DNA of 64,000 bases, from NCBI RefSeq assembly GCF_002896875.1, contig NZ_CP023278.1:4348501-4412500 (forward strand), written 5' to 3'. The DNA is from Nostoc sp. CENA543 (lineage in GTDB: Bacteria > Cyanobacteriota > Cyanobacteriia > Cyanobacteriales > Nostocaceae). Position 1 is the first letter of the stretch; every line of letters starts with the position of its first letter. The notes under the pieces are model-generated. The model did no database searches. It worked only from the letters and a program-made list of their open reading frames with translations, and had not been told where the DNA came from. This document shows, piece after piece, positions 34,947-43,705 of the stretch. A program made the translations under genes and the position numbers.

Positions 34947-36320
34947 ATGACACAGTACATACGTGGCGGTGTGAATCGTCGTAAGTTCTTAGGTATGACT
35001 GCTGCTGGTACTGTTATGGCCACAGCTAGTGCCAATTTATTCTCAAGAGCGACAGCCCAATCTAGTCGCCCAAACGTGGTGTTTATTTTAGTTGATGATA
35101 TGGGTTGGGGCGACCTGAGCATCTATGGACGCACAGATTACGAGACTCCTAATTTAGACAGACTGGCACGGCAGGGAGTACGTTTCACTAATGCTTACGC
35201 GAATCAAACCGTTTGCACTCCTACACGAATAGCTTTCTTAACAGGACGATATCAAGCGCGATTACCCGTCGGCTTACGAGAACCTCTAGGCGCTCGCTCG
35301 CAACCAGCTAGTAATAACATAGGAATACCAGCCAATCAACCCACCATTGCCTCACTACTGAAAGCAAATGGTTATGAAACTGCGTTGGTTGGTAAGTGGC
35401 ACGCTGGTTATCCTCCTAACTTTGGGCCTCTCCAAAAGGGCTTTGACGAGTATTTTGGACACTTAAGCGGTGGGATTGAATATTTCACACATACAGGTAC
35501 AGATCGGATATTGGATCTCTATGAAAATGATGTACCTGTACAGCGTTCTGGGTATGTTACAGATTTGTTTACAGACAGAGCAGTTGAATTCATTCAACGT
35601 CCACGCTCTCGCCCATTTTATCTAAGTTTGCACTACAATGCGCCCCATTGGCCTTGGCAGGGGCCAAATGATCAAGCATCAACTGCTTTTTATCTTACTA
35701 ACGGTTATACAGCAGGCGGTTCACAAGCAACCTATGCTGCAATGGTCAAGAGTTTAGATGACGGAGTAGGCAGGGTATTAGATGCACTGGAAGCAAGCGG
35801 ACAGGCTGATAATACCTTAGTGATTTTTACCAGTGATAATGGTGGTGAACGATTCTCCAACTTTGGGCCATTCCAGGCTAGAAAGGGTAGTTTGTACGAA
35901 GGTGGTATACGAGTGCCTGCTATCATTCGCTATCCTGGTGTGACTCAAGCTAATCAAGTGAGCAATCAGGTGATTATCACTTTTGATTTAACTGCAACTA
36001 TTCTTGCTGCCACTGGCACAAGTTTTCATCCCAACTATCCACCAGATGGTCAAAATTTACTTCCCTTACTACGTGGTGAGCGCAGTGAGTTTTCCCGCAC
36101 CTTGTTTTGGCGTTTTGGGGCGGCGTTAGCAACAAGGCAAAGAGCTGTGCGAAGCGGTGATTGGAAGTATTGGAGACAAGGAAACCAAGAAGCTTTGTTT
36201 AACCTAGCAACTGATCCAGGCGAAACAACAGACCTTAAGGATAGTAATGCACAGGTATTTACACGACTACGCAACCAATTCCAACATTGGGAATTGCAAA
36301 TGTTGCCTTATGGATCTTAA
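34947..36320 (+). CDS. Tat-exported type I arylsulfatase
   Basis: The 457-residue sulfatase has a twin-arginine signal (VNRRKFLGMTAAG, RR at 11-12), with cleavage near ATAQ|S. The catalytic motif is Cys90-Thr-Pro-Thr-Arg, in which Cys90 is converted to formylglycine. Metal ligands are seen in VDDMGWGD (residues 49-56) and in TSDNGG near 294, and the conserved Lys/His in GKWHAG near 152. It hydrolyses sulfate esters in the periplasm and would release sulfate for uptake. AAGGGGAG lies before ATG 34947. The gene for its maturation enzyme follows 100 bases downstream. It is about as long as typical bacterial arylsulfatases. Confidence 0.95.
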   Translation: MTQYIRGGVNRRKFLGMTAAGTVMATASANLFSRATAQSSRPNVVFILVDDMGWGDLSIYGRTDYETPNLDRLARQGVRFTNAYANQTVCTPTRIAFLTGRYQARLPVGLREPLGARSQPASNNIGIPANQPTIASLLKANGYETALVGKWHAGYPPNFGPLQKGFDEYFGHLSGGIEYFTHTGTDRILDLYENDVPVQRSGYVTDLFTDRAVEFIQRPRSRPFYLSLHYNAPHWPWQGPNDQASTAFYLTNGYTAGGSQATYAAMVKSLDDGVGRVLDALEASGQADNTLVIFTSDNGGERFSNFGPFQARKGSLYEGGIRVPAIIRYPGVTQANQVSNQVIITFDLTATILAATGTSFHPNYPPDGQNLLPLLRGERSEFSRTLFWRFGAALATRQRAVRSGDWKYWRQGNQEALFNLATDPGETTDLKDSNAQVFTRLRNQFQHWELQMLPYGS

Positions 36321-36420
36321 CTATTAAGAAATAGGGGTGTAGGGAAAAATCAGTTCTTCTTTTATTTATACCCTTTACTCCCTCTTTCCAGTTTGGGTTA
36401 ATTACGTTAGATAACAGTTT

Positions 36421-37443
36421 ATGAAACAGCATAGACAAAGTGAGGTAGCGATCACCTACGGTGGGCGGAACGCCATCGCCACGCCAAAGCCCAAATCTGC
36501 AGGCAGACCACCAGGCAAAGATATGGTTTGGATACCGGGTGGTACATTTACAATGGGGTCAGATGATCATTACCCAGAAGAAGCACCTGCTCGGCGCGTT
36601 ACCGTCACTGGATTCTGGATGGATAAATATGCTGTGACAAATAAACAGTTTCAGCGATTCGTTAAGGCAACTAAATATGTGACCGTTGCTGAACGCTCAC
36701 CAAATCCAGAGGATTATCCGGGAGCTTTACCAGAACTGCTAGTACCTGCCTCGTTAGTTTTTGAGCAACCACCTTATCCAGTTGATTTAAACTCCTGTAA
36801 TTGGTGGAATTATGTTCCCGGCGCAAACTGGAGACATCCCGAAGGGCCTGGTAGTTCAATTAAAGGACGGGAAAACTACCCTGTTGTGCATATTGCTTAC
36901 GAGGATGCTGAGGCATATGCAAAATGGGCAGGGAAAGCATTACCGACGGAAGCACAATGGGAATTTGCCGCCCGTGGTGGTTTAGAAAGTGCTGTTTATG
37001 TCTGGGGTAATGAGTTTTCTCACAACAAGTTATTAGCTAACATCTGGCAAGGGGAGTTTCCTTGGCAAAACCTCAAATCTCACCCACCCCGACCTGAACC
37101 CGTCGGCTCTTATCCTCCTAATAACTATGGTTTGTATGACATGACGGGTAATGTTTGGGAATGGACGATGGATTGGTATCGTTCACAACCTCTCCCATCC
37201 AAACCAAAATCTTGTTGTATCCCCGTCAACCCCAGAGGCGGGACTTTAGAAGAAAGTTTTGATCCAAACTTTTCAGACATCCGTATTCCCAGAAAAGTCT
37301 TGAAAGGTGGATCTTTTCTTTGTGCAGAAAATTATTGCTTTCGCTATCGTCCAGCCGCCCGCCATGCAGAAACAATAGACACTTCAACCTGCCATATTGG
37401 ATTCCGTTGTGTATCATCCCATGAGAGCCAGGAACAGGATTAA
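36421..37443 (+). CDS. Formylglycine-generating enzyme (SUMF1/FGE)
   Basis: The 340-residue protein matures type I sulfatases by oxidising the Cys of CxPxR to formylglycine. The domain runs from MVWIPGGTFTMGSD (residue 37) to GFRCVSS near the end. The copper-binding active-site pair is Cys301 and Cys306 in GGSFLCAENYCFRYR, matching the CxxxxC of FGE and distinguishing it from the many FGE-like proteins without cysteines. No signal peptide is seen, so it should act in the cytoplasm before Tat export of the folded sulfatase. It lies directly downstream of the sulfatase gene and in the same orientation; the start has no clear ribosome binding site. Confidence 0.94.
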   Translation: MKQHRQSEVAITYGGRNAIATPKPKSAGRPPGKDMVWIPGGTFTMGSDDHYPEEAPARRVTVTGFWMDKYAVTNKQFQRFVKATKYVTVAERSPNPEDYPGALPELLVPASLVFEQPPYPVDLNSCNWWNYVPGANWRHPEGPGSSIKGRENYPVVHIAYEDAEAYAKWAGKALPTEAQWEFAARGGLESAVYVWGNEFSHNKLLANIWQGEFPWQNLKSHPPRPEPVGSYPPNNYGLYDMTGNVWEWTMDWYRSQPLPSKPKSCCIPVNPRGGTLEESFDPNFSDIRIPRKVLKGGSFLCAENYCFRYRPAARHAETIDTSTCHIGFRCVSSHESQEQD

Positions 37444-37746
37444 AAGTTGGTTGGTATATACTTTTATTCTTAAAATTGATATCTGATTTACCTGTAATCT
37501 GCGTTAATTGTTGCTTTTTAAATTAACCGTTTGGCTCAAAAATCTCTGTTACACAATGTTAGTGGTCTTTGTCCAAAAATCTGATAAGTTTGTAGTCAGC
37601 ATTTTAGTGCTTAAAGATTTGAGAAATAAAGTCCTGACGACAAGTTATAGATACCCATCATTAATGAATACGAGAGACTACTAAGTTTAGTTGAGCAAGA
37701 GCGCGGGCGTTTGCATTTTGTCTGATAAGGAAGCCTGTTCGCAGAG
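37444..37746. other. 303-base gap between FGE and MFS genes
   Basis: AT-rich DNA without recognised terminator, motif or gene. It ends at a short inverted-repeat element. Confidence 0.4.
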
Positions 37747-37747
37747 T

Positions 37748-37803
37748 AATACCAATTTTCCCACATTCAGTCACAGAGATTTTTCAGGAATTTTAATTGG
37801 TAT
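37748..37803. repeat. Short MITE-like element with AATACCAATT ends, copy C
   Basis: AATACCAATTTT at 37748 and AATTTTAATTGGTAT ending at 37803 are inverted ends of a 56-base element, a reduced relative of the copies at 31506 and 33381. Confidence 0.65.
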
Positions 37804-37870
37804 CTAGCTAACCTAAATCTTAGTAATGTTGGGTTTCCTTGCGTCAATTCAAACTACGCAAATATTATTA

Positions 37871-39139
37871 ATGAAATTACTACAGAAATTCAGGTTAAAT
37901 TTGAATTTTGATCTACCTGCTTTTAGATCACGTAATTATCGCCTCTACTTTGCTGGACAAGCTTTCTCAATGACTGGGAATTTCATGACGCAAGTAGCGG
38001 TGCTTTGGTTGATTTATCGATTAACTGATTCAGCTTTACTTTTGGGGTTAGCTGGATTTTTTGGGCAATTACCAGTGTTTGCATTAGCTCCAATTTCAGG
38101 AATTTTAGCCGATCGCTACAACCGTCATCACCTGTTGCTCATGCTTCAGATCGTGGGTATTTCTTTATCAATAATTCTGACAGTCATCACATTTATGGGT
38201 GGTGCAAATTTTTGGACATTGCTGAGTTTTAGTGCCTTATTAGGTGTACTCAAAGGGTTAGATGTTCCTGTACGTCAGGCATTTGTCAGTGATATGGTGA
38301 GTCGGGAACTGATGGCAAATGCGATCGCTCTCAATGCCGCTTTTCTTCATACTGCACGCCTCATTGGCCCTGCTTTGGGTGGTATTTTGATTGCTCAGTT
38401 GGGCGCAGGTTATTGCTTTTTGTACGATAGTCTGAGCTATCTTTTGGCTATTTGGGCGATCTCAGCAATGCAAATTACATCTAGAACCATAGAAATACAT
38501 AACAGCAATACATGGCATAAATTACAGGAAGGGTTTCAATATGCTTACCGTTTCTTGCCTGTGCGTTCTATCCTCTCATTATTAGCATTAACCAGCTTAG
38601 TTGGTATGTCATATACAACACTGCTACCCATCTTTGCAGTAGAAGTTCTAAGCGGCGACTCGGAAACCTTGGGTTTTCTCTCAGCCGCAGCAGCGATGGG
38701 TTCAGTGTTGGCGTGTGTCTATCTGAGTTTTCGCCAAAACGTGGCAGGTTTAGAACGTTTAATTGCTTTTTCTCCAGTTTTTATGGGAATTGGCTTCATT
38801 CTTTTCTCGGTATCCCAAGTTTTCTGGATTTCCCAATTAGCTTTAGTTCTAGTTGGTTGGAGTTCCACGCTTCAGGTAGCTGCTAGTAATACAGTGTTGC
38901 AATTCATTGTGGAAGACAGCAAACGGGGAAGGGTGATGAGTTTTTATGCTATGTGTTTTATGGGTATGGCTCCTTTCGGTAATTTATTAGCAGGAACCTC
39001 AGCTCATTACTTGAAAGCTCCGAATACATTGATTTTGGGCGGTATCGTTTGTATTGTGGGTTCGGTGCTATTTCTACAACAGCTACCCCAGATTGTGAAG
39101 TTAATGCACTTGGGGAAAAATCAAGTGGTGACTAATTAG
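37871..39139 (+). CDS. MFS transporter of the EntS-like exporter group
   Basis: The 422-residue protein has twelve probable transmembrane segments. It starts with FRSRNYRLYFAGQAFSMTGNFM, a hallmark of the MFS_3/EntS-like group, and has GILADRYNRHHLL in the loop between helices 2 and 3, the MFS signature position. The ATG at 37871 is preferred over an upstream ATG at 37826, because the family starts there. These proteins usually export small molecules such as siderophores, and macrolides. It faces the minus-strand HAD gene with 32 bases between stops. The substrate is not evident, and a link with the sulfur genes is not shown. Confidence 0.85.
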   Translation: MKLLQKFRLNLNFDLPAFRSRNYRLYFAGQAFSMTGNFMTQVAVLWLIYRLTDSALLLGLAGFFGQLPVFALAPISGILADRYNRHHLLLMLQIVGISLSIILTVITFMGGANFWTLLSFSALLGVLKGLDVPVRQAFVSDMVSRELMANAIALNAAFLHTARLIGPALGGILIAQLGAGYCFLYDSLSYLLAIWAISAMQITSRTIEIHNSNTWHKLQEGFQYAYRFLPVRSILSLLALTSLVGMSYTTLLPIFAVEVLSGDSETLGFLSAAAAMGSVLACVYLSFRQNVAGLERLIAFSPVFMGIGFILFSVSQVFWISQLALVLVGWSSTLQVAASNTVLQFIVEDSKRGRVMSFYAMCFMGMAPFGNLLAGTSAHYLKAPNTLILGGIVCIVGSVLFLQQLPQIVKLMHLGKNQVVTN

Positions 39140-39171
39140 GTTAGTGATGTCTGTAGGGAAACATTTATTAT

Positions 39172-39810
39172 TTAAATTAGGTTAGGTAATTGATACATGG
39201 AATAAAAAACATCTGCTCCACATTCTTTGAGTTGATGAGCTTCATTTTTGGTAGTGTAACCTAAAACTTTCATCCCAGCAGCAATCCCCGCGCGTACACC
39301 TAAAATACTATCTTCCACAACAGTACAAAATTGAGCTTGAACTCCCATATTTTTAGCTGCATATAAAAATAAGTCGGGTGCAGGTTTCCAACTACCAATT
39401 TCATAGGAACTAAAAATACATCCTGCAAATCTTGGTAATAAATTAGTGACACGCAATGCCAACTGAATTTTTTCAATTGGCCCACTGGATGCAACGCAAA
39501 TTGGTAAATTAATTTGGTCTAAAGCTGTTTCTATTCCTTGTACTGGAAGTAGTTCGCTCTCAAATGCCTGAGCAGTAAAGGTACGAAGTTGAGTGACAAA
39601 ATCTGGCGGCATTTTTCTCCCCAATCTTCGCTCAATCACAGTAACACAATCAGCCATTTTGCCGCCTTTAAATAACCGAATAGCTTCTTCCAGTGACAGT
39701 TTTAAGCCAAACTCGGCGACAAATTCCACAAGCACACGATTACCTAATGTCTCACTGTCTACTAATACTCCATCACAATCGAAAATAACCAGTTTTGTTT
39801 GTGCTTGCAT
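39172..39810 (-). CDS. HAD-superfamily phosphatase, paralogue of 24408 gene
   Basis: The 212-residue protein has LVIFDCDGVLVDSE with Asp11 and Asp13, a helical cap, ASSGPIEK near 110 and VVEDSILGVRAG near 165. It follows the protein at 24408-25052 closely along its length, so it is a paralogue with a probable small phosphate-ester substrate. It lies 20 bases after the racemase-like gene on the same strand, and the two form one operon divergent from the GST-CmcJ-TauD operon. The presence of both paralogues beside organosulfur genes suggests a common type of substrate. Confidence 0.85.
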   Translation of the reverse strand: MQAQTKLVIFDCDGVLVDSETLGNRVLVEFVAEFGLKLSLEEAIRLFKGGKMADCVTVIERRLGRKMPPDFVTQLRTFTAQAFESELLPVQGIETALDQINLPICVASSGPIEKIQLALRVTNLLPRFAGCIFSSYEIGSWKPAPDLFLYAAKNMGVQAQFCTVVEDSILGVRAGIAAGMKVLGYTTKNEAHQLKECGADVFYSMYQLPNLI

Positions 39811-39830
39811 GATTTTATTGGTTGTATTTG

Positions 39831-40580
39831 CTATCTATGAAATAGTATGCCTCTGGGTTTGAGCGCAGATTCAATTGCGGCGCATCTTGCTAAACTCCAG
39901 ATGGTGGCTTGGTTGGCTGTAACTACGGGAATATTTAAATCAGCTTCTAATTCTTCGATGATTTCAAATGTTCTCCAGGCTGTACAAGGCAAAACAATTG
40001 CATCTGCATTTTGGTGAGTGATTTCCTTAATAAAAGCTGCGGCTTGATGCGGTGACTGATGCCAAAGATAACTGTCTTGAGCTAATTCTTTCGGACGTTC
40101 ATCACCTTTAAAGCCAACTATTTCAAAAGGTAATTCACTCAAAAATGTTTTGAGAGTCTGGTTGTTCCATTCGGGATAAGGGGTAACTATAGAAATTTTC
40201 TTTACCTGGAGATGTATTAATGCGTCTACTAAGGCTAGAGATGGCACAACAACGGGTACTCCTAAATTCTGCGTCAACATTTGCGCCAATTGTTCAGCAA
40301 AAACTCGTCCTCGGTAAAATGTTGCTGTTGTGAAACCGTATGCGCCAATATCTACTCTAGCTCTAGCTAATTTTTTGACTTCTTTAATGGCCTCTTGATT
40401 AATATCATCCATCGATTCTTTACTCTCGTAGGCGTGTATCCTTTGAGCTATGACGCGATGAGCATGAATAGTCACTAGGCTAGAAAAAGCAGAGTGAAAG
40501 TCAGGCTCAAATGTAGTGTTACCTGCTGGGATGAGTAAGCCGATGCGAAACTGTCTGTGAGAGTCAGCTGTTAAATACAC
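39831..40580 (-). CDS. Asp/Glu racemase-superfamily protein with a single active-site Cys
   Basis: The 250-codon protein resembles maleate isomerase/arylmalonate decarboxylase: FRIGLLIPAGNTTFEPDF at residues 11-28 and a second half with LPCTAWRT, where Cys199 is the catalytic residue. The first catalytic cysteine of the family is missing; the site reads YGFTTATF (Phe83). One-cysteine members include arylmalonate decarboxylase, so a decarboxylase or a lyase is more likely than a racemase. GTG 40580 is chosen, since AAAGGGG lies just upstream; a TTG at 40607 is possible. It heads an operon with the HAD gene and is divergent from the GST-CmcJ-TauD genes. Confidence 0.75.
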   Translation of the reverse strand: MYLTADSHRQFRIGLLIPAGNTTFEPDFHSAFSSLVTIHAHRVIAQRIHAYESKESMDDINQEAIKEVKKLARARVDIGAYGFTTATFYRGRVFAEQLAQMLTQNLGVPVVVPSLALVDALIHLQVKKISIVTPYPEWNNQTLKTFLSELPFEIVGFKGDERPKELAQDSYLWHQSPHQAAAFIKEITHQNADAIVLPCTAWRTFEIIEELEADLNIPVVTANQATIWSLARCAAIESALKPRGILFHR

Positions 40581-40679
40581 ATGACACCCCTTTCTGATCT
40601 GGCACAATCTTTGGCATTCATTTAGTTAATCTAACAATTAGGTTTACATATTCTAAAAAGAATGTATAATTACTAAACA

Positions 40680-40720
40680 ACGGTAACTCGACCGATAAAG
40701 TGTAATATACCATAAACCAA
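40680..40720. promoter_or_regulatory. Putative operator, divergent region racemase-like/GST operons
   Basis: ACGGTAACTCG is directly followed by ACCGATAAA at 40691-40699. This repeats the arrangement of the ssuD site, where CGGTAA precedes ACCGATAAA. Confidence 0.5.
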
Positions 40721-40850
40721 ACATAAGCACTTGCCAGTCAAATTCACTAAAGTCGTAGTTATCAGAACAGCTTGCTTTTGTATTATTGGTCTGATTTGGG
40801 TTGTGCAAGCTTAAAACCTGCGTTCAAAATCACTACCAGGACAGGATTTT

Positions 40851-41516
40851 ATGAGCAATATCCAACTTTACTTTGCTAAAGCTTCTACTTTCTCACAACG
40901 TACCCGTGTAGTTTTACTAGAAAAAGGTATTGACTTTACCCCGATAGAGATTGATTTACAGAATAAACCAGAGGGTTACACGCAGATTTCCCGCTATGGT
41001 AAAGTTCCAGCGATTCAACATGGGGATGTTGTGATCTATGAATCTGCAATTATTAATGAGTATTTAGAGGAAGTGTTTCCCGAACCAGCATTATTACCCC
41101 ATGAGCCGGCAAAAAAAGCGATCGCTCGCATCTGGATAGACTACGCCAATACTCGCCTTGTCCCAGCTTTTAACAAATTTCTCCGTGGTAAAGATAGTCA
41201 AGAACGGGAACAGGGAAGACAAGAGTTCACAGAAGCACTTTTATATTTGGAACAAGAAGGATTAGGTAAAGGTGATTATTTCTTGGGTGATCAGTTTAGT
41301 CTCGTTGATATTAGTTTTTATCCCTGGTTTGAACGTTTACCACTCTTGGAACATTTCCGTCAATTTGCACTACCAGCAGAAACACCACGTTTGCAGACAT
41401 GGTGGAATCTGGTGCGCGATCGCCACTCAATTCAAGGAGTAGCAAATCCTGTAGACTTCTATTTACAAAGATTTGCCAAAATTTTAGGTGAACCTGTTCC
41501 CGTTGGTGCAAAGTAA
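40851..41516 (+). CDS. Glutathione S-transferase family protein
   Basis: The 221-residue protein has a thioredoxin-like domain (residues 1-80) with [11 protein letters not shown] at the helix 1 catalytic region, GKVPAI with the cis-proline near 53, and [12 protein letters not shown] with the Glu-Ser glutathione contact near 64-66. An alpha-helical C-terminal domain follows. It would conjugate glutathione, or reductively remove a group from an organic substrate. It is the first gene of an operon with CmcJ-like and TauD genes, downstream of the operator at 40680. It may detoxify an intermediate or make the true substrate of the dioxygenases. Confidence 0.88.
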   Translation: MSNIQLYFAKASTFSQRTRVVLLEKGIDFTPIEIDLQNKPEGYTQISRYGKVPAIQHGDVVIYESAIINEYLEEVFPEPALLPHEPAKKAIARIWIDYANTRLVPAFNKFLRGKDSQEREQGRQEFTEALLYLEQEGLGKGDYFLGDQFSLVDISFYPWFERLPLLEHFRQFALPAETPRLQTWWNLVRDRHSIQGVANPVDFYLQRFAKILGEPVPVGAK

Positions 41517-41598
41517 AAGGTAAAAGGCAAAAGGTAAGAAATCTTGATAGTTTTTTGCCTTGTGAGTATTTCATACACAAGATCAATGGGGATGAACT

Positions 41599-42462
41599 AT
41601 GAGCTTAAATCAAGTTCTAGACAGACCGATTTCCCAAACACTGCCATATGTGGAGGCTGAACTGACTTACCTCGTCCCGATGGCAGAAAAGCTCGTTAAC
41701 TATACCTATGAACCGCCAGCAGGCATTCTCCGCAGCAATGGAACTTATCAGGCGCATAAGTTACCTATTTATAATGCTCGTTCCATCGCAAAAGATATCT
41801 CTTTAGATAAAGAAGGCTTTGGATTTACTCAACATCAAACTCAGGTGCATAACTTTTATGATGAAGAGGAATTACGCCGCGTTTACTATCTTGAAGCAGA
41901 GCAATTATTACAAGAGGTGACAGGTGCAGAGCAGGTAGTGATATTTGATCACACCTTGCGGAATGCTGCTCAATCCAAGGCTAATGAGAATAGCATTAAA
42001 GAACCTGTCAAACGCGTCCATAATGATTTCACAGCCAAATCTGGCTATACTCGCGCTCGTTTAGAATTAGCGACACGGGGAATAGACAATATTGATGAGC
42101 TTTTACAACGACGGTTTGCGATCATTAATGTTTGGCGTGCGATCGCTCAACCCATTCAAGAATCACCATTAGCAGTGTGTGATGCCCAAAGTATTGCACC
42201 TACAGACCTTGTAGCTGGTGATTTAGTATATCGCGGTCGCGTCGGTGAAACCTACGCCGTTACTTATAACCAAGAACACAAATGGTTTTATTTTCCGCAA
42301 ATGCACAGGGACGAAGCCTTATTTATCAAGTGTTTTGACTCTGCAACAGACGGACGCGCTAGGTTTGCTGCTCACACAGCTTTTGAAGATCCCACCAGTC
42401 CTTCAGATGCACCGCCAAGAGAAAGTATAGAGTTGCGGACATTCGTTTTCTATCCCGATTAG
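41599..42462 (+). CDS. CmcJ/NvfI-family oxidoreductase
   Basis: The 287-residue protein matches the CmcJ/NvfI family: VVIFDHTLRNA, RVHNDFTAKSG near residue 135, INVWRAIAQPIQESPLAVCDA near 175, and HTAFEDPTSPSDAPPRESIE near the end. Members act in secondary metabolism on hydroxylation or related steps and are thought to be iron-dependent oxygenases. Histidines in HNDFT and HTAFED could bind metal. GGGGATGA lies before ATG 41599. It lies between GST and TauD genes in one operon, which suggests a multi-step oxidative attack on one compound. The substrate is unknown. Confidence 0.88.
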   Translation: MSLNQVLDRPISQTLPYVEAELTYLVPMAEKLVNYTYEPPAGILRSNGTYQAHKLPIYNARSIAKDISLDKEGFGFTQHQTQVHNFYDEEELRRVYYLEAEQLLQEVTGAEQVVIFDHTLRNAAQSKANENSIKEPVKRVHNDFTAKSGYTRARLELATRGIDNIDELLQRRFAIINVWRAIAQPIQESPLAVCDAQSIAPTDLVAGDLVYRGRVGETYAVTYNQEHKWFYFPQMHRDEALFIKCFDSATDGRARFAAHTAFEDPTSPSDAPPRESIELRTFVFYPD

Positions 42463-42508
42463 TAATGTTGTTTTTTACCTGCTGTTATACAAACTTTGGA
42501 GAATAGAC

Positions 42509-43477
42509 ATGGGTTACAAACATATAGAGGTTAAACCGACTTCTGGGTTCACTGGTGCTGAAATCAGTGGCGTGAATCTTGCAAAGGATGTGCAAGATGA
42601 GGTAGTTGCCGAAATTCGCAAAGCATTATTGAAGTGGAAGGTTGTGTTCTTTCGCAATCAAAATATAGATCATGCTGCACAGATTGCCTTTACAGCTCGT
42701 TTTGGTGAAGTTACCTACGCACATCCCCACGAAGATGAGCCAATAGATGGCTTTTCGCAAATCTTACCCATTGACCGCAGCCGCTTTGAACGGCGCAATG
42801 GTATACAACGTTCTAGCTACGAAAGCCGTTGGCACACTGATGTGACTGCGGTTGTTAACCCTCCTGCGGGTTCAATTTTGCGTGCAGTTAACGTTCCTAG
42901 CTTTGGTGGTGACACACAGTGGACTAATTTGGTTGCAGCTTACGAGGGTTTATCGGAACCTCTACGAAAATTAGCTGATGGATTAAAAGCTGAACATCGG
43001 TTTAACGCACGTTTGCGGATACCTAGTAATAGCAAATATGCCCAACGTATAGCAGCTAATCCCCAAGTTTCAATTCACCCAGTGGTGCGCGTTCATCCTG
43101 AGACTGGTGAAAAAGCATTGTTTGTCAACCCTGGCTTCACTTCACACATTCTCGATGTATCACCACAAGAAAGCGAACTGCTGCTGGAGTTGTTCTTCAA
43201 ACAAATCACTAAACCTGCCTACACTACCCGCTTCCGGTGGAATAATGGTGATATTGCCTTCTGGGACAACCGCGCTACATCGCATTTAGCACCCCAAGAT
43301 TTAGATCATATAGAAGTTGAGCGCGTACTCTATCGCACTACTATTACAGGTGATATTCCAGTCGGGCCTGATGGGTTTAAATCACAAATAGTTGAAGGTG
43401 AACCATTAACTAGTGATTTACCAACAGTCCTGAAGCAAAAATCTGAAAAAGTGTTAGCAGAACCAGCACTCAATTAA
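42509..43477 (+). CDS. TauD-family Fe(II)/2-oxoglutarate dioxygenase
   Basis: The 322-residue dioxygenase belongs to the TauD/TfdA family, which uses iron, O2 and 2-oxoglutarate to hydroxylate the carbon next to sulfur and release sulfite. The iron ligands are His109 and Asp111 in WHTDVT and His259 in TSHLAPQD; the 2-oxoglutarate Arg is in ERVLYRTT near 270. The N-terminal GAEISGVNL segment matches TauD. GGAG lies upstream of ATG 42509. It is longer than E. coli TauD (283 residues) by a C-terminal extension of about 30. The stop codon overlaps the end of an inserted repeat. Taurine is a possible substrate but other sulfonates are equally likely. Confidence 0.92.
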   Translation: MGYKHIEVKPTSGFTGAEISGVNLAKDVQDEVVAEIRKALLKWKVVFFRNQNIDHAAQIAFTARFGEVTYAHPHEDEPIDGFSQILPIDRSRFERRNGIQRSSYESRWHTDVTAVVNPPAGSILRAVNVPSFGGDTQWTNLVAAYEGLSEPLRKLADGLKAEHRFNARLRIPSNSKYAQRIAANPQVSIHPVVRVHPETGEKALFVNPGFTSHILDVSPQESELLLELFFKQITKPAYTTRFRWNNGDIAFWDNRATSHLAPQDLDHIEVERVLYRTTITGDIPVGPDGFKSQIVEGEPLTSDLPTVLKQKSEKVLAEPALN

Positions 43478-43603
43478 GAGACTTCCAACTAAAACAATAT
43501 ACAATCGCTGTGGTGAGCAGGGGTGCAGGGGGCAGGGAGCAGGGGGAAAATCAAAATATTCTCTCTCGGAATTTGAATAATTTATTTTCTAGAAGTCCCT
43601 AAG
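43475..43603. repeat. MITE-like element, copy 2 (TAAGAGACTTCC ends)
   Basis: TAAGAGACTTCC at 43475 and AGAAGTCCCTAA at about 43591-43602 are inverted ends of a 129-base element with an internal GGGAGCAG/GGGGCAG tract. It corresponds to the copy at 30141-30268. Its first three bases are the stop codon of the TauD gene. Confidence 0.75.
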
Positions 43604-43610
43604 TTAGAAA

Positions 43611-43687
43611 TTATAGCGTTTCTCAATTCAAAGAAGTACATTTATAAAAAGTTTAGGTGTATTTCGATTACCAGAGAAACGCTATAA
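43611..43687. repeat. 77-base element with TTATAGCGTTTCTC inverted ends
   Basis: TTATAGCGTTTCTC (43611-43624) and GAGAAACGCTATAA (43674-43687) are perfect 14-base inverted ends. The interior is AT rich and non-coding. Confidence 0.8.
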
Positions 43688-43705
43688 ATCCGCACCCTAG
43701 CAAAT

